Positions 56,071 to 64,000 of a stretch of DNA of 64,000 nucleotides are shown in pieces. Under the pieces are notes generated by a model. That model was not told the origin of the DNA. It worked only from the letters and a program-made list of their open reading frames with translations, and searched no databases. The stretch is from Afipia sp. (GTDB lineage: Bacteria; Pseudomonadota; Alphaproteobacteria; Rhizobiales; Xanthobacteraceae). The stretch is taken from the NCBI GenBank assembly GCA_016201045.1, contig JACQDM010000002.1, positions 62,001-126,000 on the forward strand, read 5' to 3'. A program made the position numbers and the translations under genes. The first letter of the stretch is position 1. Each line of letters begins with the position of its first letter.

Positions 56071-56652
56071 TCAGTCGTTTTTGACGATGACCGTCGCGCC
56101 GACCTGAACGCGACTATAAAGGTCGATCACGTCGTCATTGACCATGCGGAAGCAGCCCGATGACACAGCTTGACCAATGGTTTCGGGCTCATTGGAACCG
56201 TGAATGCGATAGAGCGTCGAGCCGAGATACATCGCGCGCGCACCGAGCGGATTGTCGGGGCCGCCTTTCATGTGGCGCGGCAGGTCGGGACGGCGCGCGA
56301 TCATCTGCGACGGCGGGGTCCATTCCGGCCATTCCTTCTTTGCAGTGATCTTGTGAACCCCACCCCAACGGAAACCATCGCGTCCGACGCCGATGCCGTA
56401 TCGCAGTGCGCGCCCGCCATCCTGAACGAGATAAAGCCGCCGCTCGCGCGTGTCGACGACGATCGTACCGGGCGGGTAATTGCTCTCGAAATTCACGGTC
56501 GTGCGTGGGATAGGCCCAGCGCCGCTGCCGCTATAGCTGTTGTTGAAGCCAAAAAGCTGCTGGATCGGATTGAACTCCTGATCGGCAGCGGCGAATTCCA
56601 CGCCTGCAGCCAACACCGCCAGCGTCACGAATACAGTCAAAGAACGCTTCAT
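56071..56652 (-). CDS. L,D-transpeptidase (YkuD/ErfK family)
   Basis: 193 residues from the ATG after GAGGGTTGGA; signal peptide ends near FAAAD. The YkuD domain (about 75-193) carries the catalytic block HGSNEPETIGQAVSSGCFRM, with His, Gly and nucleophile Cys. It makes 3-3 crosslinks in peptidoglycan or attaches proteins to it in the periplasm. The promoter region overlaps the upstream region of the divergent TPP-enzyme gene. Confidence 0.92.
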   Translation of the reverse strand: MKRSLTVFVTLAVLAAGVEFAAADQEFNPIQQLFGFNNSYSGSGAGPIPRTTVNFESNYPPGTIVVDTRERRLYLVQDGGRALRYGIGVGRDGFRWGGVHKITAKKEWPEWTPPSQMIARRPDLPRHMKGGPDNPLGARAMYLGSTLYRIHGSNEPETIGQAVSSGCFRMVNDDVIDLYSRVQVGATVIVKND

Positions 56653-56821
56653 TCCAACCCTCATTGAATGTCTGCCCGGCGATGCCGAGACCCCGGCGAT
56701 ACAGGCCATAAACCTTGCGAATTCGCAACCCACGCCCGCGTGAATGCGCGCCATGACCTTTGACGAAATGCTCCAACAATGATTGATCGTCTGAAGATAA
56801 AAATACCGGCGGAGAGAAACG

Positions 56822-58366
56822 ATGAACGGTGCTGAGAGCCTGGTGCGGACTTTGGTCGCAGGCGATGTCAATGTATGTTTCACCAATCCCGGCACCTCGG
56901 AAATGCACTTCGTCGCGGCCCTCGATCGCGTTGAGGGAATGCGATGCGTGCTTGGATTGTTCGAGGGCGTGGTGACTGGAGCCGCCGACGGTTACTACCG
57001 CATGGCAGGCAAGCCAGCGTCGACGCTGCTGCACCTCGGACCCGGTCTGGCTAACGGCCTTGCCAATCTGCACAACGCGAAGAAGGCCCATTCCGGCATT
57101 GTGAATATCGTCGGCCAGCACGCGACCTATCACATCGAATACAACGCGCCGCTGACCTCCGACATCGAAGGCATCGCGCGTCCGATGTCGGCGTGGGTCC
57201 GCACCTCGCCGGATGCAAAATCCGTTGCACGCGACGGTGCTGCTGCCATCGCAGCCGCGCGGAATTCGCCGGGACAGATCGCGACGCTCATTCTTCCGGC
57301 GGACACGGCGTGGAACGAAGCCGAAGGCATTGCTCAGGTGCCTGCTGATTCCCAGCGCATCAGTTATTCGACGCAGGCTGTCGAGGAGGCGGCGCGCGTA
57401 CTCAACAGCGGCGAACAGACGCTTCTGCTCGTCACCGGCAAGGCGCTCACCGAGGAAGGATTAAAGCTGGCGGCCCAGATTGCGGGCAGGACCGGCTGCA
57501 AGGTGATGGGCCAGACCTATAATCCGCGCATGGCGCGCGGACGCGGACGCTTTTCCATCGACCGCATTCCTTATGTGATCGAACAGGCGCTGCCGATCCT
57601 TAAAGACTTCAAGCATATTGTTCTTGTCGAAACCGCAGACCCGGTTGCGTTCTTCGCCTATCCGAACAAGCCGAGTCTACTGAAGCCGCCGGGCTGTGAA
57701 GTGCATCGAATGGTCGAGGCCGGCGAAAATTCCGTAAGCGCGCTGCGCGCTCTTGCCGATGCGCTCGGCGCGAAGCCGGCCGACGTAAAGCCGCAGCAAC
57801 TCGCCGAACTGACAAAGCCGACCGGCGCGTTGAATCATGCGACCATCGCGCAGGCGATTGCATGCGCCATTCCCGAAAATGCCATCGTCGTGGATGAATC
57901 GATCACGACCGGACGCGGATTTTTTCCGCCGACGGCTGCGGCTGCGCCTCACGATTGGTTGCAGAACATGGGCGGCTCGATCGGATTTTCGACGCCGGTG
58001 GCAACGGGCGCGGCTGTCGCTGCTCCCGGCCGCAAGGTGATCTGCATGGTCGGCGACGGCAGTGCGATGTACACGCTGCAATCGCTTTGGACGCAGGCGC
58101 GGGAAAAGCTCGATGTGACGACGATTGTCTTCGCCAACCGCACTTATCAGATTTTGAAGGGCGAGTTCGCGGGCGTCGAAGCGGGCGAGCCGGGCCGCAA
58201 GGCGCTCGACATGCTCAACCTCGACAATCCGAATCTCGATTGGGTGGCGCTCGCGAAGGGCATGGGCGTCGAAGGCGTTTCGGTGAAATCCGCCGACGAC
58301 TTCAACAAGGCCTTAGCCGACGCGATGAAGCAGAAAGGCCCACGTCTGATCGAGGTTGTGATGTGA
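56822..58366 (+). CDS. Thiamine-diphosphate enzyme of the acetolactate synthase / benzoylformate decarboxylase group
   Basis: 514 residues. The N-terminal domain has the activating Glu in GLFEGVVTGAADGYYRMAG near residue 47. The central domain has GCKVMGQTYNPRMARGRGRF, and the C-terminal TPP motif is MVGDGSAMYTLQSLW ending FANRTY. It lacks the FAD-binding pattern of true acetolactate synthase, so a decarboxylase or lyase role is more likely. GGAGAGAAAC precedes the ATG. A small unknown gene follows. Confidence 0.8.
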   Translation: MNGAESLVRTLVAGDVNVCFTNPGTSEMHFVAALDRVEGMRCVLGLFEGVVTGAADGYYRMAGKPASTLLHLGPGLANGLANLHNAKKAHSGIVNIVGQHATYHIEYNAPLTSDIEGIARPMSAWVRTSPDAKSVARDGAAAIAAARNSPGQIATLILPADTAWNEAEGIAQVPADSQRISYSTQAVEEAARVLNSGEQTLLLVTGKALTEEGLKLAAQIAGRTGCKVMGQTYNPRMARGRGRFSIDRIPYVIEQALPILKDFKHIVLVETADPVAFFAYPNKPSLLKPPGCEVHRMVEAGENSVSALRALADALGAKPADVKPQQLAELTKPTGALNHATIAQAIACAIPENAIVVDESITTGRGFFPPTAAAAPHDWLQNMGGSIGFSTPVATGAAVAAPGRKVICMVGDGSAMYTLQSLWTQAREKLDVTTIVFANRTYQILKGEFAGVEAGEPGRKALDMLNLDNPNLDWVALAKGMGVEGVSVKSADDFNKALADAMKQKGPRLIEVVM

Positions 58367-58443
58367 CAATTCGGGTCATGGAACCCAGACGCATCGCCCC
58401 GCGTTGATTGATTGTATTTCGTTCAATTTCTGCGGATCGCTTC

Positions 58444-58662
58444 ATGAAAATTTTTCAGGGAACGTCATTCAGCCCGGAGACGATTGCGGCAATGAGTCAG
58501 GCGCTGCAGGATGCCGTCGATACATTGCCCGAAAAGGTGTCGTCGGGCCGGGTGCAGGCGCTCGCGAAAAACATTGTCGATCTCGCGTCGCAGGGCGAAC
58601 GCGATCCTGAACGCATGAAACTTCTGGCTCTGTTGGCGCTGCAGGCAAAAGCCCCGGACTGA
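58444..58662 (+). CDS. Small helical protein, unknown function
   Basis: 72 residues, beginning MKIFQGTSFSPETIAAM, predicted helical. The ATG has only a weak CGGAT upstream. No family recognised; it lies between the TPP enzyme and two pilin genes. Confidence 0.6.
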   Translation: MKIFQGTSFSPETIAAMSQALQDAVDTLPEKVSSGRVQALAKNIVDLASQGERDPERMKLLALLALQAKAPD

Positions 58663-58795
58663 CGAGTACTACCGCCGGTATCATCGACGGGTTGAATTAA
58701 ATCTCCGGTAGTCTCTTTTCGCTAGATTATCCAACGCCGGGTGAATGTCTGGCGACGATCCATGCCGTATGCGAGAAGCGCAAAGAGGCTTGCAC

Positions 58796-58957
58796 ATGAC
58801 GATTTTGAAACGGTTTTTCAAAGATGAGTCCGGCGCGACCGCGATCGAATACGCGCTGATTGCCGCCGGCATTTCGATGGCCATTGTCGCTGCCGTCAAC
58901 GGACTGGGCACGACGCTCGGCAGCAAATACACCAGCATCAACACGTCGCTGAAATAA
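58796..58957 (+). CDS. Flp-type IVb pilin, first
   Basis: 53 residues. MTILKRFFKDESGATAIEYAL has the Flp prepilin motif with Gly before the cut and the conserved Glu of the mature start, followed by a hydrophobic helix and a short GTTLGSKYTSINTSLK end. AGAGG precedes the ATG. The prepilin peptidase and assembly (cpa/tad) genes are not in the window, so the subunit must use a machine encoded elsewhere. Confidence 0.9.
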   Translation: MTILKRFFKDESGATAIEYALIAAGISMAIVAAVNGLGTTLGSKYTSINTSLK

Positions 58958-59159
58958 GATTTCAGGAATGTCTTCGGCATCGCGGGGCGGGAACCGGCGT
59001 TCCCGAAGGCGCGACATTTCGCGCGTGTGCGTCAGCACTTGTTTACCTAATTGATTAGGATTTTCACAGTAACTGCCGACTAGGTTGCCGGCACGTCGCG
59101 AGAAGAATCCCGCGTTCAGAAATCCAGAAGGTCAGTCATGGATCGAACGGGATCGAACA

Positions 59160-59321
59160 ATGAAGCTCGTGAAGCGTTTCTGGCGGGATGAGACCGCCGC
59201 CACAGCCATCGAATACGGATTGATCGCGGCGGGCATTTCGCTCGCCATCATTTCAGCCGTCAAAGGCCTCGGCACCAACCTCGGCTCCAAATTCACCTCG
59301 ATCAACACGTCGCTGAAGTAG
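59160..59321 (+). CDS. Flp-type IVb pilin, second
   Basis: 53 residues and nearly the same as the first: DETAATAIEYGLIAAGISLAI and GTNLGSKFTSINTSLK. The cleavage-site Gly is Ala here (AATAIEY rather than GATAIEY), which might alter processing. The ribosome binding site is weaker. About 200 bases of AT-rich DNA separate it from the first copy, so each may have its own promoter. Confidence 0.88.
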   Translation: MKLVKRFWRDETAATAIEYGLIAAGISLAIISAVKGLGTNLGSKFTSINTSLK

Positions 59322-59442
59322 CCGGCGCGCCGAAACTGTGATGCTCGAAATGGCGGTGAGGGCGAAGGTTGCTCATCGCCCAGCCGACCGCGAGAAGACA
59401 CGCGAACAGCACGATCACGGTTGCCGCTTTTCTGACGACCAT
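59302..59442 (-). CDS. Small membrane peptide (46 aa)
   Basis: 46 residues: MVVRKAATVIVLFACLLAVG is a basic start plus one helix, followed by a His-rich tail (HRHFEHHSF). AGAGGTG lies 8 bases before the ATG. It overlaps the end of the second pilin on the other strand by 20 bases. A longer frame that runs back through the tRNA is not credible. Confidence 0.5.
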   Translation of the reverse strand: MVVRKAATVIVLFACLLAVGWAMSNLRPHRHFEHHSFGAPATSATC

Positions 59443-59513
59443 CGCAAACACCTCTTTGCAGTTACGCGATGAGGCTGTCTTAGTTTCGCGCGCAAAGTTG
59501 GTGTGGAATTCGA

Positions 59514-59588
59514 TGGTGGGCGCACAAGGGATCGAACCTTGGACCTCTCCCGTGTGAAGGGAACGCTCTCCCGCTGAGCTATGCGCCC
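59514..59588 (-). tRNA. tRNA-Val (anticodon CAC)
   Basis: On the minus strand: acceptor GGGCGCA / TGCGCCC, D arm TAGCTCAGCGGGAGA, anticodon loop TTCACAC (anticodon CAC, codon GTG), T arm with GGTTCGATCC, discriminator A and encoded CCA. Confidence 0.94.
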
Positions 59589-59691
59589 GAATGATCGCGA
59601 TGCGACCGTTCAATGCCGCGATTTACGAAGCGATGGCATGGAGTGTCAAGCAGGTACAGCAGACTTGTAGCCGCGCCCGCGAGAAATCGCC

Positions 59692-60969
59692 CTACACCGT
59701 CTGGCGCGCGCGCGATGCGTGGGCCTGTAGCGCCTTGATGCGCTGGGCCAAAGTACCGCTGGCTTCTGTCGTTGCGCCATTGGTGCCGGCAGCCGCTGTC
59801 CCATTCACGACGGCGGCCGGCTTTGGCGGCTCCGCAGCGAGCATCGCCTCAATCTGCGAATCCGGGCCTTCCAGCGTCACGGCGAGTTTGGCCACTTCGG
59901 CCGCGATGTCGTTGATGCGTTCGCGCAGTAGCGCATTTTCCATGCGCTCGGTCGACCAGGCTGTTTCGGCCTGCTGATGAATGAGGTTGATGTCGCGCTG
60001 GAGTTTGGAGCGCTCGTCGCGGGCGACGCGCAGTTGATCTTCGAGCGAAGCCTTTTCTTCACGCAGTTTATTCATCGCAGCCGATTTGCCGCCGGTGGTC
60101 GCTGCGATCTCGTCGCGCAATTCCTGTTCGATTTTTTTCGCGGTTTCCGATTGCTGGCGCAGCAGATTGTTTTCGTATTCGCGTTCCGCAAGAATTTTCC
60201 CCTGCAGCGCGAGGCGGCTTTCAAGTTCGGCGGTGCGGCCCGTCAGCAGTTCTGTTTCCTTCACCTGTACGAGAAGCTGGCGATCGAGGTCGGTGACGCG
60301 GCCGCTCAAATCCTCGACGCGTCCGCGCGCGCCGAGCAGTTCGCGGGTTGCGGCGTCCGACTCGCCGCGCTGTTCGGCCAGACGCGTCTGCGTGTCGCTG
60401 AATTCTCTCTCCGCCTGAATGACGCGGTTCTGCAGCGCATCGACCTGACCGCGCACGGCGGCAAGCTCGCTCTGGTGGCCTTCTGCCTTGACCGAGTGAT
60501 CGCTGAGTTCGCTCGTGAGTTTGCCGAGTTCGGCCTGCTTGTCGGCGAGCGCCTGCTCGGCGGAGCGCAGCAACTGAGTCTTGGATGCGAATTCTTCTTC
60601 CGTCGCACGCTGTTGGTCGCGCAGCAGTTTCTCGCGCGCTTCGAGAGAAAAGATCGTCGCGTTCTTCTCGCCGAGTTCGATCTTGAGGCGGTTGATGGCG
60701 TCGGATTTCTTGCCCAATTCGGCAAGCTGGCTCGACGTCTTGTTCTTGAGCTGTTCGACGCTCATTTCCAGCCGCCGCGCGGACATCGCGAATTCGGCGC
60801 GAAGCTGATCCTTGTCGGCCTGAATTTCCGCCATCGAAAGCGGTGTCGCGGCCTCAAGACGCTTGGTCGTCAGACGCACCGCACGGTTGTGAACCAGCGG
60901 CACAATCATGAGGCCGAACAGCATCGAGACCAGAAAACCGATCGCCACGTACATGATCGGCTCGACCAT
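59692..60969 (-). CDS. Membrane-anchored long coiled-coil protein
   Basis: 425 residues from the ATG after TAGGAG. One N-terminal membrane helix (about 3-25, IMYVAIGFLVSMLFGLMIV), then a nearly unbroken coiled-coil from about 55 to 370 rich in Glu, Lys, Gln and Leu, and an Ala/Thr-rich tail. Tandem repeats are not obvious. Layout suggests a cytoplasmic or periplasmic spacer or scaffold attached to the inner membrane; no family is recognised with confidence. Confidence 0.75.
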   Translation of the reverse strand: MVEPIMYVAIGFLVSMLFGLMIVPLVHNRAVRLTTKRLEAATPLSMAEIQADKDQLRAEFAMSARRLEMSVEQLKNKTSSQLAELGKKSDAINRLKIELGEKNATIFSLEAREKLLRDQQRATEEEFASKTQLLRSAEQALADKQAELGKLTSELSDHSVKAEGHQSELAAVRGQVDALQNRVIQAEREFSDTQTRLAEQRGESDAATRELLGARGRVEDLSGRVTDLDRQLLVQVKETELLTGRTAELESRLALQGKILAEREYENNLLRQQSETAKKIEQELRDEIAATTGGKSAAMNKLREEKASLEDQLRVARDERSKLQRDINLIHQQAETAWSTERMENALLRERINDIAAEVAKLAVTLEGPDSQIEAMLAAEPPKPAAVVNGTAAAGTNGATTEASGTLAQRIKALQAHASRARQTV

Positions 60970-61083
60970 CAGGGAACTCCTACGCCACACAAGACCTGTT
61001 TACCTTGCCACGGCGGGCAGGGACAAAGCTAGCGGGACAGTACGTTAACGTGAATCCGTGGCCTGCCGGCCACGCCTTCGCAG

Positions 61084-61488
61084 TCAGGCAGTCGCACTGA
61101 GCGCCGACCGCGCGCCCGATTTGGCGGCTTTTCCGTCGAACTTTTCGCGTGCCTTTTTGATCCGCTCCTGGTTGTCCCGCGCCCATGCGGACAATGCCGT
61201 GACGGGCTTGAGCAGATCGCGTCCGAGCGGCGTCAATTCATAGTCGACGCGCGGCGGAATGGTCGGAAACACGGTGCGGGTCACAAAGCCGTCGCGCTCG
61301 AGGCCGCGCAAGGTCAGCGTCAGCATGCGCTGCGAAATCCCGCTAACGCTGCGACGAAGCTCGTTGAAGCGCATCGGCCCCTCGCCAAGATAGGTCACGA
61401 CAAGCACGGTCCATTTGTCGCCGACACGGGCGAGAACTTCGCTGATGCCCCGGCAGTCGCCGGTTAAATGAATGTTCCTAGTGGCCAA
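61084..61488 (-). CDS. HxlR-type transcriptional regulator
   Basis: 134 residues with a TTG start that has GGAGG 7 bases before it. The winged helix contains VGDKWTVLVVTYLGEGPMRFNELRRSV and ISQRMLTLTLRGLERDGFVTR. Such regulators often sense quinones or electrophiles through a cysteine; here one Cys lies near residue 12 (GDCRG), a common position. It is divergent from the FMN reductase, a typical target arrangement. Confidence 0.9.
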   Translation of the reverse strand: MATRNIHLTGDCRGISEVLARVGDKWTVLVVTYLGEGPMRFNELRRSVSGISQRMLTLTLRGLERDGFVTRTVFPTIPPRVDYELTPLGRDLLKPVTALSAWARDNQERIKKAREKFDGKAAKSGARSALSATA

Positions 61489-61535
61489 AAATGTGCCTCC
61501 TTGTGGCTGCCTCGACAGTCACATATCCAGTGTAG

Positions 61536-61551
61536 GGCACAAATGTGTACC
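61536..61551. promoter_or_regulatory. Candidate HxlR operator
   Basis: GGCACAAATGTGTACC, an imperfect palindrome around CACAAATGTG, lies between the divergent HxlR and FMN reductase genes. A second AAATGTG occurs at about 61487-61493. The assignment rests on position and symmetry only. Confidence 0.3.
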
Positions 61552-61603
61552 ACCCTGGCGGGTTTCAAGCAAAGCCCGCCGCCGCCATTCGAGGAGAAGA
61601 AAA

Positions 61604-62176
61604 TTGTCTCAGAAACTTCAGGTCATTATCGGCAGCACGCGCCCCGGCCGCGTCGGCCCATCCATCGCCAAATGGTTTCATGCCGCGGCCAAGGTGCACG
61701 GCGCGTTCGACGCGGAACTGGTCGATATCCACGACTTCAAGTTGCCGGTGCTCGACGAGCCGGATCATCCCGCCAAGCGCGCCTACACCAAAGATCACAC
61801 CAAGGCGTGGTCGGCAAAGATCAACGAAGCCGACGCGTATGTGTTCGTCACGCCTGAATATAATTACTTCACGTCGCCCGCGCTTGTGAACGCGCTCGAT
61901 TTCCTCGTCCATGAATGGAAATACAAACCGGCTGGCATCGTCAGCTATGGCGGCGTGTCGGGCGGATTGCGCGCGGCTCAATCTCTGAAAGGTCTGGTAA
62001 CGTCATTGCGGATCATGCCGATCCCTGAAGGCGTCGCGATCCCGAACTTCTTCGAAAACATCGACAAGGCGAGCGGCGCGTTCACATCGAACGAACTGAT
62101 GGATGCGTCCGTTAAGACCATGCTCGACGAACTGGCGAAATGGTCGTCGGCATTGAAACCGATGCGCGCGGCCTGA
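61604..62176 (+). CDS. NAD(P)H-dependent FMN reductase / quinone reductase
   Basis: 190 residues with a TTG start preceded by GAGGAGAAG; the frame is open upstream but without a site. The flavodoxin-like fold shows the phosphate loop IIGSTRPGRVGPSIAKWF and the flavin ring motif TPEYNYFTSPALVNALDFL, then YGGVSGGLRAAQ. It reduces FMN, quinones or azo compounds with NAD(P)H. Divergent from an HxlR regulator, it is probably induced by electrophilic or quinone stress. Confidence 0.88.
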   Translation: MSQKLQVIIGSTRPGRVGPSIAKWFHAAAKVHGAFDAELVDIHDFKLPVLDEPDHPAKRAYTKDHTKAWSAKINEADAYVFVTPEYNYFTSPALVNALDFLVHEWKYKPAGIVSYGGVSGGLRAAQSLKGLVTSLRIMPIPEGVAIPNFFENIDKASGAFTSNELMDASVKTMLDELAKWSSALKPMRAA

Positions 62177-62217
62177 ACTTCGGGCGCAGGCGATCTGGAA
62201 ATCCTTCTGTCACATCG

Positions 62218-62790
62218 TCAGAACGGATTCCAGGTCGAGCGCGGTGTGAATTTGAGATAGCCGATGTTGGCACCCAATCGCAGACCGACGCCGGAGCGGA
62301 TCGGCACGACGACGATGCCGCTTGCGGTCAGCGCCGTCATGCCGAAGCCGCCGATGAAATAGGCCGAGCCGTCGATGCCCGCGAAGCGCTGATAGATCGC
62401 GTCGGTCGCCGGCAGATTGTAGACGAGCATCATGGTGCGCGCGCCGTCGCCACCCCAGTCGAAGCCGACCGAAGGGCCTTGCCAATAGACGCGCAGGTCG
62501 CCGGCGTTCTTGGTATAGAGCGTGCCTTCGCCGTAACGCAGCCCTGCGACGAACGCGCCCGAACCTTCTTCGCCGAGCACATAGCCGTTGGGCAGACCCC
62601 ATTGGCTCACCGCGCGTTCGATGACCGACGCGAGCCCGCGCGACACGTTGCCGAAAAATCTGTGACCGGCACCGACCAGTTCGTCGGCACCGTAAGTACC
62701 GCCATCCGAGCGCTGCTGCGCAAAAGCCGGCAGCGTGAAACAGACCATCGCTGCAAACACGATGGCTGCGAGGCGCGATGCAAAACTCAT
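62218..62790 (-). CDS. eipA: EipA family envelope-integrity protein (DUF1134)
   Basis: 190 residues from the ATG after AAGGGGC; signal peptide ends near PAFAQ. The DUF1134 body is complete: RGLASVIERAVSQWGLPNGYVLGEEGSGAF, GPSVGFDWGGDGARTM and a Gly-rich end IRSGVGLRLGANIGYL. Brucella EipA is a small periplasmic barrel needed for envelope integrity. It lies beside a divergent YHS-domain protein. Confidence 0.88.
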   Translation of the reverse strand: MSFASRLAAIVFAAMVCFTLPAFAQQRSDGGTYGADELVGAGHRFFGNVSRGLASVIERAVSQWGLPNGYVLGEEGSGAFVAGLRYGEGTLYTKNAGDLRVYWQGPSVGFDWGGDGARTMMLVYNLPATDAIYQRFAGIDGSAYFIGGFGMTALTASGIVVVPIRSGVGLRLGANIGYLKFTPRSTWNPF

Positions 62791-62905
62791 GAAAAGCCCC
62801 TTGGGTCGCAATGGCCGGGTTTGGGTTCGCGGCTTAACGCCTTGCTGACCGGCAAGGTGTAAGTTGCGGTTCCACGCCCCGACTCGAAGTTTATCGGCAC
62901 CAACT

Positions 62906-63409
62906 ATGACGGCACCGCGGCAGGAAAACAAAGGCCCAGCCCCCAAAATCGTCCGCCTCGCGGCGATTTCGGGGCTTCTTGCTATGCTGGCGGGGGGTGC
63001 TTTTGCTGCATCCACCGAACGCATCGTGGTCAATCGTCTGACGGCTCTGGCGATCGACGGTTACGACCCCGTCGCCTATTTCACCGACAAGGATGCATTG
63101 CAGGGTCAGCCGGAATTCGAAGCGTCCGATCAGGGCGCGATCTGGCGCTTCCGTAGCGCGGCAAACCGCGCGATCTATCTTGAACATCCCGATATCTACG
63201 GGCCGCGTTTCGGCGGCTACGATCCGACCGCTGTCGCGCGCGGCAAACCCGTTCCGGGTCGCGCGCAGATCTGGCTGATCGATCACGAGCGGCTTTATTT
63301 GTTCAGCCGCGAGGAAAGCCGCGACCAGTTCGCTGCCTCGCCGCAGCGCCTTCTCGAGCAGGCCGATGCGAAATGGCCTGCGCTCGTGGAGACTCTGTCG
63401 AACTACTAG
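62906..63409 (+). CDS. YHS-domain exported protein
   Basis: 167 residues from the ATG of MTAPRQENKG; an earlier in-frame ATG at 62864 would add 14. A hydrophobic segment (LAAISGLLAMLAGGAFAAS) looks like a signal peptide or anchor. The YHS-like core is ALAIDGYDPVAYFTDKDALQG with aromatic-rich GPRFGGYDPTA. Such domains often bind metals such as copper in the periplasm; the Cys of classic YHS is absent here. Convergent with cysQ; stops overlap. Confidence 0.8.
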   Translation: MTAPRQENKGPAPKIVRLAAISGLLAMLAGGAFAASTERIVVNRLTALAIDGYDPVAYFTDKDALQGQPEFEASDQGAIWRFRSAANRAIYLEHPDIYGPRFGGYDPTAVARGKPVPGRAQIWLIDHERLYLFSREESRDQFAASPQRLLEQADAKWPALVETLSNY

Positions 63410-64000
63410 CTGACGGCGCCGGCATCGCCCCAGGCGATGAACTCGGGCACAAGAAATCCCTCGTGCTTCTCGCCGAAGCGCAGCGCGGCACCCTTGCTGT
63501 CGGTGATCGTTCCGCCGGCCGCCGTCACGACGGCTTGCCCGGCGGCGACATCCCATTCCGATGTCGGCGCAAGCCGCGGATAGATGTCGGCACCGCCCTC
63601 GGCCACACGGCAGAATTTAATCGATGAGCCCAGAACCTGCCGGATCGCGCCCGGACGCGCGGCGATGAAGGCTTGCGTGCGCTTGTCCATGTGCGAGCGG
63701 CTGACCGCGACGATCCATGCGCCTCCGGGTCCGGGATGTTGCCGAGTCTTGATCGGTTGGGCGGCACGCGCATGTGCGTCTTTCGTGACGAGCAGACGCT
63801 CCGCGCCGTGACCGACAACGCCGCGCCAGATCAATCCGAGCGCCGGAGCGCCGACAATTCCGAGCACCGGCTGACCGTTCGTGACGAGCGCAAGATTGAT
63901 CGTGAATTCGTCGCGTCCCGCGATGAATTCCGTCGTGCCGTCGAGCGGATCGATAAGGAAGAAGCTGCCTTTGTAGGGGCGTCTCGCCAGATGGGTGCGT
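63406..64000 (-). CDS. cysQ: 3'(2'),5'-bisphosphate nucleotidase CysQ, 5' truncated by window end
   Basis: The frame runs off the window; about 198 codons are visible. The metal-site motif FFLIDPLDGTTEF (DPLDGT) and FTINLALV follow just inside the edge, and the second motif SEWDVAAGQAVVTAAGG is complete near the end. It dephosphorylates PAP, a by-product of sulfate assimilation, and is a member of the inositol monophosphatase fold. The first ~60-70 residues, with the Glu of the metal site, lie outside. Confidence 0.85.
   Translation of the reverse strand, partial: RTHLARRPYKGSFFLIDPLDGTTEFIAGRDEFTINLALVTNGQPVLGIVGAPALGLIWRGVVGHGAERLLVTKDAHARAAQPIKTRQHPGPGGAWIVAVSRSHMDKRTQAFIAARPGAIRQVLGSSIKFCRVAEGGADIYPRLAPTSEWDVAAGQAVVTAAGGTITDSKGAALRFGEKHEGFLVPEFIAWGDAGAVS

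Noticed and set aside
59302-59613. A 103-codon frame that passes through tRNA-Val
   Set aside because: The tRNA sequence supplies the N-terminal part; only the last 46 codons with their own ribosome binding site are plausible.

Overview
The window looks like chromosomal DNA of an alphaproteobacterium of the Nitrobacteraceae (Bradyrhizobium / Afipia / Rhodopseudomonas / Nitrobacter group). The evidence is high-GC coding DNA with rhizobial gene families (paired DUF992 secreted proteins, Omp25/31-like barrels, EipA/DUF1134, RpoH, the serC-serA-purA neighbourhood), CtrA-type TTAA-N7-TTAA boxes, a perfect FNR/FixK box, and inverted pairs of the GTCGTCCCCGCG-type palindrome common in this family. 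Genus cannot be fixed from the sequence alone.

Layout. 1-11.4 kb: M20 peptidase (cut by the window edge), PlsC acyltransferase, small membrane proteins, GST, GT87-like membrane protein, aspartate aminotransferase, two DUF992 proteins, SulP transporter, aroE, lldD. 11.5-17.9 kb: a tandem pair of small acidic-motif proteins (second copy frameshifted), glmM, an Fsr-like MFS pump with an FNR-type box, two outer-membrane barrels, a second GST. 18-29.5 kb: serC (apparent 1-nt deletion), serA, serine hydrolase, AraC-type regulator, two tandem EamA exporters, purA, a Pro/Arg-rich membrane protein, a formyltransferase-like protein. 29.5-37 kb: the most accessory-looking part, with two inverted REP doublets, a structured repeat-like stretch, two HEPN-motif genes, secreted orphans, tRNA-Glu(CTC), core genes rpoH and rluD, and a compact small-RNA/17-aa ORF unit with its own promoter and terminator. 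37-46.3 kb: Bcr/CflA pump, cold-shock protein, a heme-b-like/2Fe-2S/class III cyclase fusion (CyaC type), GT39 glycosyltransferase, ycjX-ycjF. 46.5-53 kb: hemolysin III, SDR, and a tight operon of CYP153-like P450, PaaI thioesterase, acyl-CoA dehydrogenase, CaiB/BaiF CoA-transferase and MaoC-type hydratase. 53-64 kb: wrecked PAS/chemoreceptor pseudogene, isovaleryl-CoA dehydrogenase, DUF2927, L,D-transpeptidase, TPP enzyme, two Flp pilins, tRNA-Val(CAC), coiled-coil membrane protein, HxlR regulator divergent from an FMN reductase, EipA, YHS protein, and cysQ (cut by the window edge).

How the genes fit together. Serine synthesis (serC, serA) with purA and glmM is a housekeeping core. The P450 operon is the clearest pathway-like unit: terminal oxidation, CoA transfer, dehydrogenation, hydration and thioester release. 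Envelope functions recur (two barrels, EipA, L,D-transpeptidase, PlsC, pilins). No CRISPR array, insertion sequence, phage gene or complete defence system was seen. The best candidates for something new are the small promoter-SD-ORF-hairpin-terminator unit at 36.7-36.9 kb, the two HEPN-motif orphans, the redox cyclase, and the P450 operon that lacks electron-transfer partners.
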